A stretch of DNA of 64,000 nt from Bos javanicus (GCF_032452875.1 NC_083885.1:64595925-64659924), one strand, 5' to 3'; positions 10,578 to 22,230 are shown, counted from the first letter of the stretch. Translations and numbers: made by a program. The notes: a model not told the origin generated them from the sequence alone.

Positions 10578-10600
10578 CATCAAAGATGGCGCCGCGGCGG
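10578..10600 (+). promoter_or_regulatory. isolated YY1-like site near the PEG3 promoter side
   Basis: AAAGATGGCGCCGCGGCGG at about 10582 carries the same AAGATGGCGCC core as the array but without the rest of the repeat unit. A decayed relative (AAAGACAGCGCC) sits near 10704, and a CCAAT box at 10661-10665 lies between them. This suggests a small separate regulatory cluster between the array and exon 1. Confidence 0.55.
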
Positions 10601-11247
10601 CGGGTTGGACTGGACGGTCTCTTCTGAGACCCGCTGTCACAGCCCTCAGCCCCTCCCCAGCCAATCAGAACAGCGTCCTCGCAGCCCATCACCGCCGCCG
10701 CTTCAAAGACAGCGCCAGGGTGGGTGGGCCGCAGCTCGTCACTGCCCTGAGAACACACCCCGCAGGCATTGCCACCCTCGGCCCCGCCTATAGCTCCTCC
10801 CGCCGCCACTGCGGCAAGCAAGCCCCGCCCCAGACACCGGCAAGGATGCAGGGGTGGCCGGAGGGAACCTGGCTAGTCTAGGACCCCGGGGAATGGGGGT
10901 GCCCTTTGCAGCCCCCAGACTGAGCCGGGGAAACGGGGGCACCCTGTGACTTCCCATGCTCATCAGGGACCGCCGCCACTGCTCCAGCACCCACCCCAGC
11001 GGACTGCGGAGCCCGGAGCCTGTGGCCGTCCCACCCCCTGCCCAGGATGATCAGCCGTCCCTGTACCCGCTATGCCCAGGACAGGTGGCACGGGAGCCCT
11101 GATCCCAGACTCCAGCTGGCCGCGCAACATGGTGCGGCTGTGGCAAGCGCGGCAGCTCTCGCCCACTGACCAGGGTCCCGGCTCTGCGGCATCCATCCCG
11201 GCGCACCATCCAGATGCGGTGGTGCGGACCGGGGCAGCCGGACTCAC

Positions 11248-11470
11248 CTCACCGGACCTCAAGGCACCGCCCTGCCCGGGCTGACAGCTCGACCACTGCG
11301 CAGCCTGTGCAAGCTCTAGTGCCCCCACACGGCCCCAGGCGCTCGGGAGCGCCAGCAGCCAAGGGTGGACATGTCCGATCCTCTGCTCCAACTTCTTCCT
11401 CCCGCGGCTCACGGCGTCTGCACCGAGCCCCGGCCCCGCGGCTCCTTGTCTGCTTCTCCGCAGAGGCGGG
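11248..11470 (-). other. PEG3: candidate PEG3 untranslated first exon
   Basis: A near-consensus minus-strand donor GAG/gtgagt lies at 11248/11247-11246, inside the CpG island and directly downstream (minus sense) of the CCAAT, X-box and CRE cluster at 11.46-11.60 kb. The exon would be non-coding, with the next recognised acceptor just before 2758. The left edge is supported by the splice signal. The right edge (transcription start) is only a guess placed next to the CCAAT/GC-box group. Additional untranslated exons inside intron 1 cannot be excluded. Confidence 0.45.
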
Positions 11471-11600
11471 GCCGGGCACTGGCCAATCAACGGCTGCCCC
11501 CTGCGCCCAGGGCCCCTCGCCACACCCTCGGCCCTGCCCATCGGGCCGCGGTTGCCGTGGCGACTGCTTGGCGCGAAGGCAGGAGGTTGACGTCAACAGA
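11460..11600. promoter_or_regulatory. bidirectional promoter core of PEG3 and a plus-strand transcript
   Basis: Within 140 bp there are a GC box (AGGCGGGGC, 11464-11472), a CCAAT box (GGCCAATCA, CCAAT at 11483-11487), an RFX-type X-box (GTTGCCGTGGCGAC, 11551-11564) and a perfect palindrome GTTGACGTCAAC (11586-11597) with a full CRE TGACGTCA at 11588-11595. No TATA box is seen. CCAAT plus X-box plus CRE clusters are typical of TATA-less bidirectional CpG-island promoters. PEG3 is known to share its promoter head-to-head with USP29 (and MIMT1 in some mammals). The start sites themselves are not determined. Confidence 0.75.
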
Positions 11601-12259
11601 GCCAACGCGAGGGGCCCTGAGGAAGGGTCTGGGGGGTGGGGGTGTGTTCGACCCCCAAACAAAGAAGGGGGGTCACACGGAGAGAGCCTTACCAACGACT
11701 CCCAAATGCAAATCCTCTGAAGAGACCAAACAAACAAACAAACCCGTACATTTGTCTAAGAAAGTGAAAAGCTGGCGGGCAAAAATATGTATGTTGAAGT
11801 TAAAGACAAATGAGAAAGTGGGAGACGAGGCTTTTCTGCCTGGGACACACGAAAGACCCGGGGCTAACTTCCCTAATAAACGAAGAATTCTTGGAAACCG
11901 ATACCGTACAGACCAAATCGCGCCTGAAAAATGGGCAAAAAGGGAGGACCCTGGCAATTCACAGAAAAGCACAAATGGCCGACAGACCTGCGGGACAGAA
12001 CTCATGACCCGACTTCCAAAGACCGAAAAACCGAGAGCGCGACTCGCGCGCTTCAGCGGCCGCTCTCCTCACGCGGCCGCGCGTGCCGCCGCCGGGCCGG
12101 TCCACCGCCGTCCAGCCGGACGGTTGATGTGCGGGGCGCATCGCCGCCTGAGGACCTGTGCGGCGGGAAACGCGGTGGCACCGCGCGGGACAGACGGCCA
12201 TCGAGGACTCGGTTGTCAGTCACACCGTCGGTCAGGCCGAAGCGTGCAGCCACGACCCG
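11600..12259 (+). ncRNA. candidate first exon of the plus-strand PEG3-antiparallel transcript
   Basis: Transcripts running away from PEG3 (MIMT1/USP29 in other mammals) should begin just right of the shared promoter. A usable plus-strand donor CCCG/gtaagc lies at 12259/12260-12261 inside the CpG island. The open frame here (11365-12288) shows no domain and is what CpG-rich DNA produces by chance. I infer a non-coding or 5' UTR exon with unknown start; no exon of USP29 coding sequence was recognised in the window. Confidence 0.3.
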
Positions 12260-12560
12260 GTAAGCAGTCCCACTTGTTCGTTTGTTAAGGGTGAACACAC
12301 ACGCGGTTAAACCTCTGCGGAAGCATGCAAGAAATTGTCAGCCGGTCACCTCAGGGGCCACGGGAGAGAGGGGAAGGAAGACGGAGGCGGGCTCCTGCCC
12401 GTCTCCAGTCCATTCTGCCGGACTCCCCCTCCAGAAACACGCGTTCTGCCGTGCGGTAGGCGCGGGGAGTCTCAGCGAGCCCCCGACGCGCGGGTGATCC
12501 GGCCGCCCCTCTCCAGGAATAAAGCGGAGAGGTGCGAGCGAGCCCATGCAGGCGTGCTTG

Positions 12561-13330
12561 GCGAGCGTCACTTTTTGTGAAAAACAGGCACTCTGTGGAA
12601 GCACCAAACTGTACCCGGGCAAAGCCATACCATGCGATTTTATGTGGCCAGCTAAAATGTAAGACTTGAATTTTAAAGGAAAAGATTCATGAGATATAAT
12701 TAATTACAGAATGTACATTACCCAAGAGCATAAAGAATAGGATATCCAAAATGAATTTTTACATTTACACTTCGTAAGTATAAATATTTATAAATCAGTG
12801 GTTCCTGGGGATACTGGGAAGCTGCTGACCTGGGGCGGGGGGGCGGTGTTTGAAACCCCCCAAGCCTTCAACAGTCTCCGGCCAGCCAGCAGTGCCACAT
12901 AAACAGAAAATCTGAATGAAAACGCCTTTGCTCTGCACCCTTGAATACTCCCCATGAGCACCCACAGAAATTCTAGAGGGACCACTGAGAGTGAATGCGG
13001 TCCTAAGCGTAGCGCAGAGGTTTCCAAATCTGGCCACGCACGTCAGGAGCCGCTGGGGGAGCTGTTGGACGCTGCAGGTGCCCAGCGTCCCACAGAGGTG
13101 TTTTTTCCGGAGCCCATAGGGGAATTTAAAGTCTGGCTAGGGTCTGGAAGGTGATTTAACACATTCAAGGGACCCCTCCATCCCCTCTCTCCTCAAAACC
13201 TCTATCTGCAACACAGGTTTTTCTCTGGATCCCGCATCATTCATTCCCATCAGATAGCACATGTTCTCAGAGGGTCTCCCCTTTCTCAGCACTCCCTTCT
13301 GGCACCAGCCAATAAAGCCTTCTTGATGGA
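12561..13330. other. unique region right of the CpG island; no gene seen
   Basis: Base composition falls abruptly to AT-rich near 12640. No repeat family or exon was recognised. Confidence 0.4.
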
Positions 13331-14140
13331 GTGGTCTCTGTCACCGACTCAACAGCTTTACCGCACATTCTCTCCCCTTACCATGCCACACTGGGGGCTT
13401 CCCCCTTTCCACACTCCTGAAACTACTTGGCAATTTCAGCAGTTCTCTATGTGGCTAAGAAACTTGTTCTTAATCTCACTTGATCTTTCAGTAACATTCA
13501 ACATCCTCATTAAAACAATGATAATAAAAACTCACACCATCTTATTTTCAGAGACACTACACTGCCCTGGTTTTCCCCTTCTGTTCTCTTAGTTGGCTTC
13601 TGTTCCCTTCAAGCTCCCAATGCTCAGAACTCAAGTCACTAGCCTTCTCCCTCAACATCTACTCCCTAGGCAGCAGTCTAACCTAGCCAGATGGTTTAAA
13701 TGCCACCTGCATGCCAACAGCTCCCTCTGGCACAGAAGTCTCTACAGAAGCCCAGTCTCATATACCCAACTAGCTGCTTAACAGCTGAGTGCTCTACCAG
13801 GATGTCTAATGGGCAACTCAAAACACTGAAAACAAACAGTAATTTCCCTTTTCCCTATTTCTATAAACAGCACCAGTTGCAGTAGCCAAAAATCTTGCAA
13901 TTGTTCTGGATTCCTGGTTCCTTTACCAACAACATTCAATTCATCAGCAGGTCCTGCTGGCTCTACATCCAAGATACACTCCAAATTTGTCCCCTTTTTG
14001 CTCTGCATGATAGTACTAATCATTACCCCCTAGGTATTAGCCTACTCACTTGACTACCTGCTTTGACTTCAAACCCTTCCCTCTAGTATTTTCTAGACAG
14101 CATCTTCTTTAACTGTAAATAAGACATCATGTTGCAGCTT
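13330..14140 (+). mobile_element. L2 LINE fragment (reverse-transcriptase region)
   Basis: The sequence follows the L2 order near the YADD-type region: CTCCCTAGGCAGCAGTCTAA, TTTAAATGCCACCTGCATGCC, GGATGTCTAATGGGCAACTC, and TCAGCAGGTCCTGCTGGCTC. The frame is broken by many stops and shifts, so it is an old, dead copy. Confidence 0.75.
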
Positions 14141-14814
14141 GAATTACCTCCTATTCTTGACCCCAATCACACTTCAATATGTCTAAAATCCACACCATGA
14201 ACAAAGTTAAAAGAAAAGGCATCAATATCTTTTGTCACGGAAGAATGTTAAATATTTGTGCTGTAAAATTTAATAATCTTTTCCTTCAGATTTCTGCTTT
14301 TTTATACCTTAAGAAATCCCTCTCCACGCTGAAATCATAAAGATACAATACCCTTAAGTTTTAGTTTTTTCAGGTTTAGTTTTATATATGTTCTGTGGTA
14401 TGGATCTATTTTTTTATCCTGACATATATGTTTCTGTATGAGTGGACCCATTCCTAAACTCTAGTCTGTCCCGCAGGTCCATCTGTTTACTTGCGTGCAT
14501 TAATTATTGGAGCTTTACAATATCTTGATATCTTAAAGGACAATTGCCCTACCTTGTTTTTCAAAAGTGTCTTTGGCTATTCTTAGCCCTCAACAATTTA
14601 CTGAAACCACAAAAAAATTTAAAGAGAACCCAAAACATTTTATCATGACATCTCATCTTTGCCTATGATCTGTGCTACCTGTTTATTCATGTCTTCTACA
14701 GCCAACAACAGTACATTGTAATTTTTTCCCATAAAGATCTTGGTTGACTTTCGGAGGTCTTTTTTCCCATTACTTACCTAACAGGTTATTTTTGAGTTAA
14801 AACAGTGATAAAGC

Positions 14815-17800
14815 TTTTAAAAAATTATTTCATACTTACAGAAAAGTTGCAAAGATAATGTAAACATTCCTTACTCAGTCTCCCCTGATGTTAACATCTT
14901 ACCTAACTTTGGTACGTGGTCAAATGAAGAAATTACCACTAGTACAAAGCTAGTAATTATACTACAGATTTGCCATAAATGTTTTCCTTCTGTCCCAGGA
15001 TCCCATCCAGAACACCACATTACATTTAGTTATGTGTCCTTAGACAACTCTCGGAGAAGGCAATGGCACCCAACTCTAGTACTGTTGCCTGGAAAATCCC
15101 ATGGACGGAGGGGCCTGGTGGGCTGCAGTTCATGGGGTCGCTAGGGGTCGGACACGACTGAGCGACTTCACTTTATTTTTTCACTTTCATGCTTTGGAGA
15201 AGGAAATGGCAACACACTTCAGTGTTCTTGCCTAGAGAATCCCAGGGACGGGGGAGCCTGGTGGGCTGCTGTCTCTGGGGTCGCACAGAGTCGGACACGA
15301 GTGAAGCGACTTAGCAGCAGCAGCAGCAACAGACAACTCTAGGCTGTGACAGATCCTCCGTATCTCCTTGTTTTTAATGACTTTAGCAGTTTTGAGGAAT
15401 AGTGGTCAAGTATTTTCTAGAAAGTCTCAATTTGAGTTTGTCTAACAGTTTCTCATGATTTGTTTTGGATTATGGTTTTTGAGAATTATCTGCTATTGCT
15501 TTTTATATGTTGATTTTTTTTTTAATCCAGTGAATTTGCTGACCTGTCCTTGTTAGTTCTAATAGTTTCTCTCAGATTTTCCTGGACGATTTGAAAATGT
15601 TAACTGGTTTATGACAATTTTTAGATTTTTATTGACAATTATATCTCATTTCTATCATAATGCATCCTCTAGGACCTCTGGGGAAATATGGAATAAATCT
15701 TGTTCTAGACTTGAAAGGGGATATGTATCTTTTATTATCAAGTAAAAATGTCCACAGTAAGTTTGTTTGCAAACCCTCTTTGTTGGGGATTAAGGAAATT
15801 CCCTTTAGTTCTAGTTTTCTAAAAATTTTTTCATGAATACATTTAATTTTTATGTAATGACTTTTCTGTTATCTATTGGGAAGCTTATGTTATATAATCT
15901 GTTAATGTGGAGAATTAAGGCAAATTTTCTGATATTGAAATGTGGCATTTGTAACCCCTACTTGGTCATGATAATGAGGGTCTGATTTATATACACATGC
16001 AGCAGGATACTACTGAGTTATATTTTACTTTTGGTTTTTGCACCTAAGTTCTTATTCTACTAGTTTCATTTTGGTATCATGGCTATACTAGACTTATAAA
16101 ATTATTTAGATTTTCTTCCTGCTTATATTTTTTACAACAGATCATAAAAAATAGAGTTTCTCATTTTTGAAAGTTTAACATAACTCACTATAAAATTAAA
16201 TCTGAGGTCTTTTTGCATGAAATATTTTTTACTTGGTTTCCTTAGTTTTGTACTATATTTCTGCTTTATCTTGAGTCAATTTAGGTCATTTATATTTTCT
16301 AACAAAATTGTCCTCTTTACTTATTCTTCTTTTACATTTAATGTCTGTTCTCTATTTTATTATTTCCTTTTTTCTCTTTATTTGAGTTTCTTTTCCTAGC
16401 ATCTTGAGTTGCACATTTAACTCATTTACCTTTAATCTTTCTTAATTTTTAACAGGTACATTTAAGGCTATTACATTCCTTTCAAGTACCACTTGAACCG
16501 CATTCCATACATTTCACTGTTGTTTGGTACTATATTCCATTGCTGCAAATAGATTTCCTCTTAGTCACACTAAGGAATGTATTTAGGTTTTCAAGTTCTT
16601 TAAAAGTCTTTTGATTATAGATTTCCAATTTAACTATATTATAGCCAAATGATATGGTCTATATGTTATTATTTGATATTTGTTAAAATTTCTTTTGTGA
16701 TCTTAGGATGTAATCAATTTTTAATTGTTCAGTGTATTAGAAAAGAATAAGCATTCTGTAATTATCAGGTACCAATTTCTATTTATGTCCATAGGATCAA
16801 GTTCTGTGTTTACATTTTCAGTATTCTTATTAGTTTTCTGTCTGCTTGATATATCAATTCTAAATAATTATTTTTTAAAAAAATCTCCCATTAGCCTATG
16901 GCTTCATTCACTGCTCCTGGTAATTCTTTTTAGTTTTTGCTTTATGTATTTCAAGGCCATGGTTTTAGGTAGGAACAAGCTCATGATTTCCTGTAAATCA
17001 GATATCAAAGAAATTAATCTTGAAGTCTGCCTTCAATAGGGGAGTTAATCTGTTCACATTTTATGTTTCTGATATACTTGCTTGTTAAATGTGCCTTTTC
17101 CTTTGCTCCTTATTTTTTCCTTTCCTGCCTTCTACTGACTTGATCAAGTTTACTTTTTTTTCTCTTTGCTAATTTGAAAGCTTTCAATTAAATGTTATTT
17201 TATTGTCTGTCTTTAAATTCTTAATTATATACAAGTACTTATTTTTTTAAACAGAGTGTAAAATAATAAAGGAACCTGCCATACCTTAGCAATTCATTGA
17301 ATTTCTTATTCCCACTTTCCTGGTTATTGTCTAGAATTTTAGCTACATATTTTTAAAACAAACCCAAAGCACAATTTTTGCAGTCAATGATTAATTACGT
17401 TTACTGATAATTTATTCTCGTTTCTTGAATTTTACTCCTCTTTAGGTTCTTTTTTCCCCCCTCATTATAATAAATCCTTAAATAAGCCTTTTAGTGTAGG
17501 GGGCAGTCTCTGTATTTGTGTTTCTAAAAACGGCTTTAAGATATTTTTTGAATGACAGTTTACTTAGGTATGGAATTGTAAAGTGACCCTTCTCTTCTCT
17601 TATTTTGAAGATATTATTCTATTGTCTTCAACATCTAACATTGCTGATGAGGTTTGCTATGATATAAATGTTCCTAATAGCATTGGTTTTTTCCTCTGTG
17701 GCTTTTCAAAAGGTGTTATATATGGATTTATTTTTGTTTCTCCTGCTCAGGACTGTGTGACCAATGAAGGTCTTTCTGCCATTCTGCAGAATTCTTGGCC

Positions 17801-18250
17801 AGTCTACCTTGGCCAATATAGCTTTTCTGCCATTTCAACTTTATTCTCTTCTCAACCTCCTAGAGTATATTTGGCCTTCTTAGTCTGTCCTTTGTTTACA
17901 TTCTCTATTTTTCATGTACTTTTCTGAGTTGCTTTCTGAGTAACTCCTTTTTTGAACTGCATCCAATATAATGTTTACCTTGACGTGTTTTACAGTGGCC
18001 TTTTTTTTTTTCATGTGTAAGATTTTTAATCAGTGCTTTTTTATATCTACCTTTCTCAAATGGATGAACATTGTATGAATACTATTCTTTATCTTTCAAG
18101 AATCTTAAAGTTACACTGAAATTATTAGAATTGCATTTTTATCAGGAATGAATTTATCCTGACAGCTCATTTTGTTGTCTTGCTTATTGTTAAGTTTTCC
18201 TATGTTTAACTCAGTGCTTTGTAATTTTAATTTCTAAGTGTTTCTTAGAA
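14815..18250 (-). mobile_element. ancient L1 (L1M-type) in antisense, split by a BOV-A2
   Basis: AT-rich sequence reads as L1 on the minus strand. A 3' UTR-like part (CAGAAAAGTTGCAAAGATAATG) is followed by ORF2-derived segments, clearest at about 16440-17000 (TTCCATACATTTCACTGTTG, GATCAAGTTCTGTGTTTACA) and 17480-17930. It is heavily mutated. A BOV-A2 element at 15052-15330 interrupts it with a target duplication. Open frames at 16725-17039 and 17583-17927 are antisense noise. Confidence 0.65.
15052..15330 (+). mobile_element. BOV-A2 SINE with target-site duplication
   Basis: Two Bov-A monomers (GAGAAGGCAATGGCACCC and GAGAAGGAAATGGCAACA) are followed by an AGCAGCAGCAGCAGC tail. The insertion is flanked by the perfect direct repeat AGACAACTCT at 15042-15051 and 15331-15340, inside the old L1. 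Confidence 0.93.
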
Positions 18251-18810
18251 CACTTGGCTATCACCCCTGACCCCACCTATCCCTTCCCTCCATATCTAGC
18301 TTTTTTCCTTTTTTTGGTTGTGTCTTCTTTGCTGTAGAAAGTTAGTCTTGAGACAAGTTAAATGGGGGCTCTGTGCCATGAGATAAAGGGGTATGTTAGT
18401 CACTGAGCAAAATTTAAGCTCAGGCTGGGTGTGCTCTACATGGTGATGTTTTCACTCCTGCCACTGCTCTTAATGTAAGTTGAAGCCCTGAGTAACTATT
18501 ACTGGCTTTTTTTCAGTCTCATTTCATGTCAGGAGAATCTCACCCCAGCCCCTGTTTGACACAATGAGCCTGGGACCTCAATATGCATGGAGTGCTTCTG
18601 GACCTTGTTACTCCCCAGCAGTCAAATTGTTAACCACCTGTATTTAAAGATCAGAAGTCCAACAGGTTCAGCTCTTCAACCCCACAGATCCTAGTTTTTC
18701 TGTTCAGTTTTTTATCCATACATTTCTAGATCACTGAAAGTTATATTAAAAACAGGTTGAGATGTGAATGCACCACTCACAGCACCATCTCAATCAAAAA
18801 TATTATCCTT
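18251..18810. other. no gene seen
   Basis: Mixed sequence follows the antisense L1; no exon or repeat family was recognised. Confidence 0.35.
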
Positions 18811-18936
18811 TTTTTAGGTGGGGGCAGGCACACTGCCTGGCAGGTGGGATCTTAGTTCCCCAACCAGAGATTGAACCCACACCATTTGCATTGGAAATGC
18901 AAAGTCTTAACCACTGAACTGCCAGGGAAATCTCCA
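18811..18936 (-). mobile_element. CHR-type tRNA-Glu SINE, antisense
   Basis: Read on the minus strand, it starts with TTTCCCTGGCAGTTCAGTGG and shows the usual tRNA-like box with a GATTGAACCCACACC complement. It is a diverged copy. Confidence 0.7.
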
Positions 18937-19439
18937 AAATACTATTTTCTAAATTATCTACAGCAGTTCTCACTTCTTTCCCAAGGGTACAATGGGGTTT
19001 TCCTGAGGCTGTATGACATGTGGTATCTCGACCGAGTGAATGCTGAAGCAGTTGAGAATCTAGCTGTTTTCATTCAAGCCAGTTGTTAAAGAGATTTGTA
19101 AAGATGTAAAACAGTGCCACTCTTCTCAGTAGTCTTTTGCTTTGGGAATTATTCACATGAAATTTAAAACAAAGTTGCGTATATTAACATGTAATAAACT
19201 TACTACCTATTTTAAATTAATTAATATACATTTAAAATTTTAATTTCTACAACTATATATATTGATAGGTATAATCCACATAAACAAAAATTCTTTAGAG
19301 TCCTTAATCATTTTCAAGAGTGTAAATGGGTCTTGAGAAAAAAAAAGTTTGACAACCCCTGGTCTACAATAAATCTTTAACAGATTGGGCGATCTGGGTA
19401 TTATGATCCCATGAATTTGCATAGAGTTTAGTACATGGT

Positions 19440-19491
19440 TAAGTCTCTCAATGAATGCTTACTCATCCATTTGTTAACAGATATTTGAGTG

Positions 19492-19532
<41 letters not shown>

Positions 19533-20430
19533 CACATAAGGACCAGTGGTAGGCCAGGTTCTGGCTCACTGCAATTAAATTCAAAATAGCCCCTGCCCTA
19601 AGTCATTTATTTGATAAGTATGTCTTTAAGCTTCAGTCTAGCTGGCAAGATACATAAAGTTGAAAAAATAAACCTTTAAAAATTGCAGTGAGGAGTCTGA
19701 AGAAAAAAACAGGCAGCTGCAATGAGGTGGAGAGGGGGATAGGTGTTTGTATGGCGGTTAAATAGAGCAGTCAGGGAAGGCTTCTGTATGGAAGAGAAGC
19801 TAAAAGTAAACTGTGAGAAAGAGCTAGCCCTGGGAAGAGAAAGGGGAGAATATTCTAGACAGATAAAATAGCAATATACAAAGACTAAAAAGGAAAAAAA
19901 AAAAAATAGAACAGACATCAGAATGCCTGGAGGATAGCAAGAATGGAGTAGAGGGGAGTAAAATGAGGTTTTACAGGTGTGCAAAAGCCAGTTCTTTAGG
20001 AGCTGGAGGCCAAGATAAAGATCTTGAATTTGATTCAAAGGTGATATGGAGTCATTAAAGATGTTTAAATAAGGTCTGACATAATCCACTGAAAGACGAT
20101 TCATGTTGCTGTGTGGAGAACTAGGGGACTAGAGGTTGAAAACAGAGGAGGCCCGTAGACCGGTTAGGAGGCAGCTGTCTAGGCAGGATGAGAGTGCTCT
20201 GAACCGGCAGGATGGCAGTGGCGATAAGAAGTGGACAAATTCAACAGGTGTTTTGGAGACAAAATAGACAAACCTGCTGATAATCTGTGTATTTGTGGCA
20301 AAGGAAAAAGGCATCACAAATGATTCCTGTATTTTTGGTTTGAGCGGCTGGGTAGATGGAAGTGTTATTTAGTGAGTCCTTGAGTCACAGGTTTGGGGAG
20401 GGGAAGAACAGAAAATCCAGAGCTCTCTTT
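19440..20430 (-). mobile_element. L2 LINE 3' half, antisense
   Basis: The minus strand reads as the L2 3' region. The plus strand shows GAATGCTTACTCATCCATTTG, then GGGAAGGCTTCTGTATGGAA, then AGATCTTGAATTTGATTC, GCTGTGTGGAGAACTAGGG and GGTTAGGAGGCAGCTG. All are complements of the L2 segment downstream of the polymerase domain. A microsatellite interrupts the beginning. The minus-strand open frame at 19676-20104 is a by-product. Confidence 0.7.
19493..19533. repeat. (TC)n(TA)n microsatellite
   Basis: A run of about eleven TC units (19494-19515) changes directly into TA units (19516-19531). It is a compound dinucleotide repeat likely to be polymorphic. Confidence 0.95.
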
Positions 20431-21154
20431 TTGATGTGTTACATTTGAAATGCTTACCCTCAAGCAAGTGGAGATGTTGAGTTAGGTACTCTGGAGAGGT
20501 CTGCTAGAGCTCTGACTCTGGAAGTTTTCCACACAGAGCTGTGAAGTGAACACTGTACTCTACAAAAATAAATTCAAAAATGTGTTCTTCAGTATTTAGT
20601 ACTCTTGCATATTCAGAGCTGGATAGGTAATTATCTTAGTATACAAATTTGTATACAGTTCCTCAGTAATGCAAATCTAACCAATTTTCTTTGAGAGTGA
20701 ACTTAATTGTTTAACCCCCTCTAGGAATTTCAAGACAACAGAAAACCAAATGTTCACATACAGGCAACCAACTCTATCACAAAAACTGCTTCTAAATTCA
20801 AATATTAAACAGTTAATTACACATAAGATTAAAGACAGGCAAAGGAGAACGCTGTCACAAATCTGATGTTAACAGAGAAAAATTCAGTGTCAAATCTGGC
20901 TGATGGTATTAAGATTCAGAACTATAAGAGTTTCTGTAGGCCAGGAAGGATCGCCTACCCACAGTTCTGCTCACACACCCCTGTCCAAGAGGGCACCAGG
21001 AGCCTTCTCTCACAGGAAGCAGAAGCACTCAGAGTCAAGTTATCACATGCCAAACAAAATACTTATTTAAAAAATACAAGGTTATTCACATACTTTTTTC
21101 TCATACTGGTTTGCCAGGCAGAAAGCTCTAATCCTGAACTGCAAAATGGCAGAC
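20431..21154. other. unique sequence; no gene seen
   Basis: No recognisable repeat or exon. The 114-codon open frame at 20866-21210 has no family resemblance and runs into an L2 relic. Confidence 0.35.
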
Positions 21155-21300
21155 ACTCATTTATTCAACCATTCAATAAACAGGTATTATCAAAGACATC
21201 CAGACACTAGGGATAAAATGATAAAGGAGATGCAGTTTCTGCTTTCACAGGGGTGTATGGTTCACAGATGACACCAAACAATTATAAACAGCCACATAAA
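21155..21300 (-). mobile_element. L2 3' end relic, antisense
   Basis: CATTTATTCAACCATTCAATAAACAG, then CACTAGGGATAAAATGATAAA and AGTTTCTGCTTTCACAGG are complements of the L2 3' terminus. Confidence 0.65.
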
Positions 21301-21879
21301 TAAGATGAACGGGAAGCAGTACATGTGACGGCAACACACTGTGCCTAAGCATGTGTGTGAGGGAGTCTGAGGTGCTGAGGAAGAACACCGCATGTCTAAT
21401 CAACAGCATGTACGAAGGTTAGGAGGCAGAGAGGAGTACGGAGAGCCATGCAGCTAGAATACAGACTGGCTTAGGACAGAGGAGGGGGAGAGCAGTCGGA
21501 CCCTTCGAGGCCTTGGAGGCCACTTAAGGACTGGAGATCCCTGACGATCACAATCTCTAGCTTACCACAAAAATTCCCCCCAGGGTGACCAGCCAGCACT
21601 CGGATCTCACTCAAGTCTCCCAAAAAGTGGCATGATTTCCACTCATACTCACATGTCAACACCTCAGGATGTGATGAGAATGGTATGGAGAGGTGATCTG
21701 GCTTCTACAATGCAGACTGTCAGGCCAGGAGAGAACACACACTCTTATCTGGTTCATTTTGCCAAAGGCCCACCAAAATAAATCTGAGGAGAACAGGAAA
21801 AAGACCATCATTGACATAAAAGTAAAACATGAATCAGAAAGCAGAAAAACATCTGGAGATTAGAGAAACATTTTATAAA
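21301..21879. other. unique sequence; no gene seen
   Basis: No repeat or exon was recognised. Confidence 0.3.
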
Positions 21880-22230
21880 TTCTACATATTTCACATAATA
21901 GAAACTTCCATAGCCATTAAAAAAAACGATGAGAAATACCTTATGGAATGATCTCTAAGATACACTGTTAAGTAAAAGTCAAGGTGCTGAACACTGAATA
22001 CAGTATGCTTCTTTTGTTAAACAAAGAGGCAAACAATATATGTGTATATATATATTTGCTTCAATATACATGAAGTAACTCTGGAAGGAAAATACACAGA
22101 ACTAGTGACATGGTTATCTACAGGGAGGGAAGCTGGTGCTGAGAGAAGGGGTGTGGGAAGGAAATGTTCACTGTGTACCCTTTTTCCTTTTTGAATTTTG
22201 GGCCACACAAATAAATTACATATTAAAAGT
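21880..22230 (+). mobile_element. L1 3' region relic
   Basis: CCATTAAAAAAAACGATGAG, a TGGTTATCTACAGGGAGG stretch and an AT-rich end resemble old L1 ORF2/3' UTR sequence in sense. A short TATATA run lies at about 22038-22055. Confidence 0.5.

Larger units (their letters stand above)
8940..12560. promoter_or_regulatory. PEG3 imprinting control region / CpG island
   Basis: This is a long GC- and CpG-rich block spanning the candidate PEG3 first exon, the adjacent part of intron 1 and the region upstream of the promoter. It contains the YY1-type tandem array, the bidirectional promoter motifs, and NotI-type and other CpG-dense stretches near 12050-12200. In mammals studied so far the PEG3 differentially methylated region occupies exactly this place and is methylated on the maternal allele. 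The assignment follows from the PEG3 exons to the left and the YY1 array inside; methylation itself cannot be read from sequence. Confidence 0.85.

Noticed and set aside
11365..12288. 307-codon plus-strand open frame in the CpG island
   Set aside because: CpG-rich DNA has few stop codons. The composition is Arg/Pro/Ala-rich without a domain, and the frame crosses the promoter motifs.
16217..17927. Plus-strand Phe/Leu-rich frames as membrane proteins
   Set aside because: They are the antisense of an old L1, AT-rich with many interruptions.
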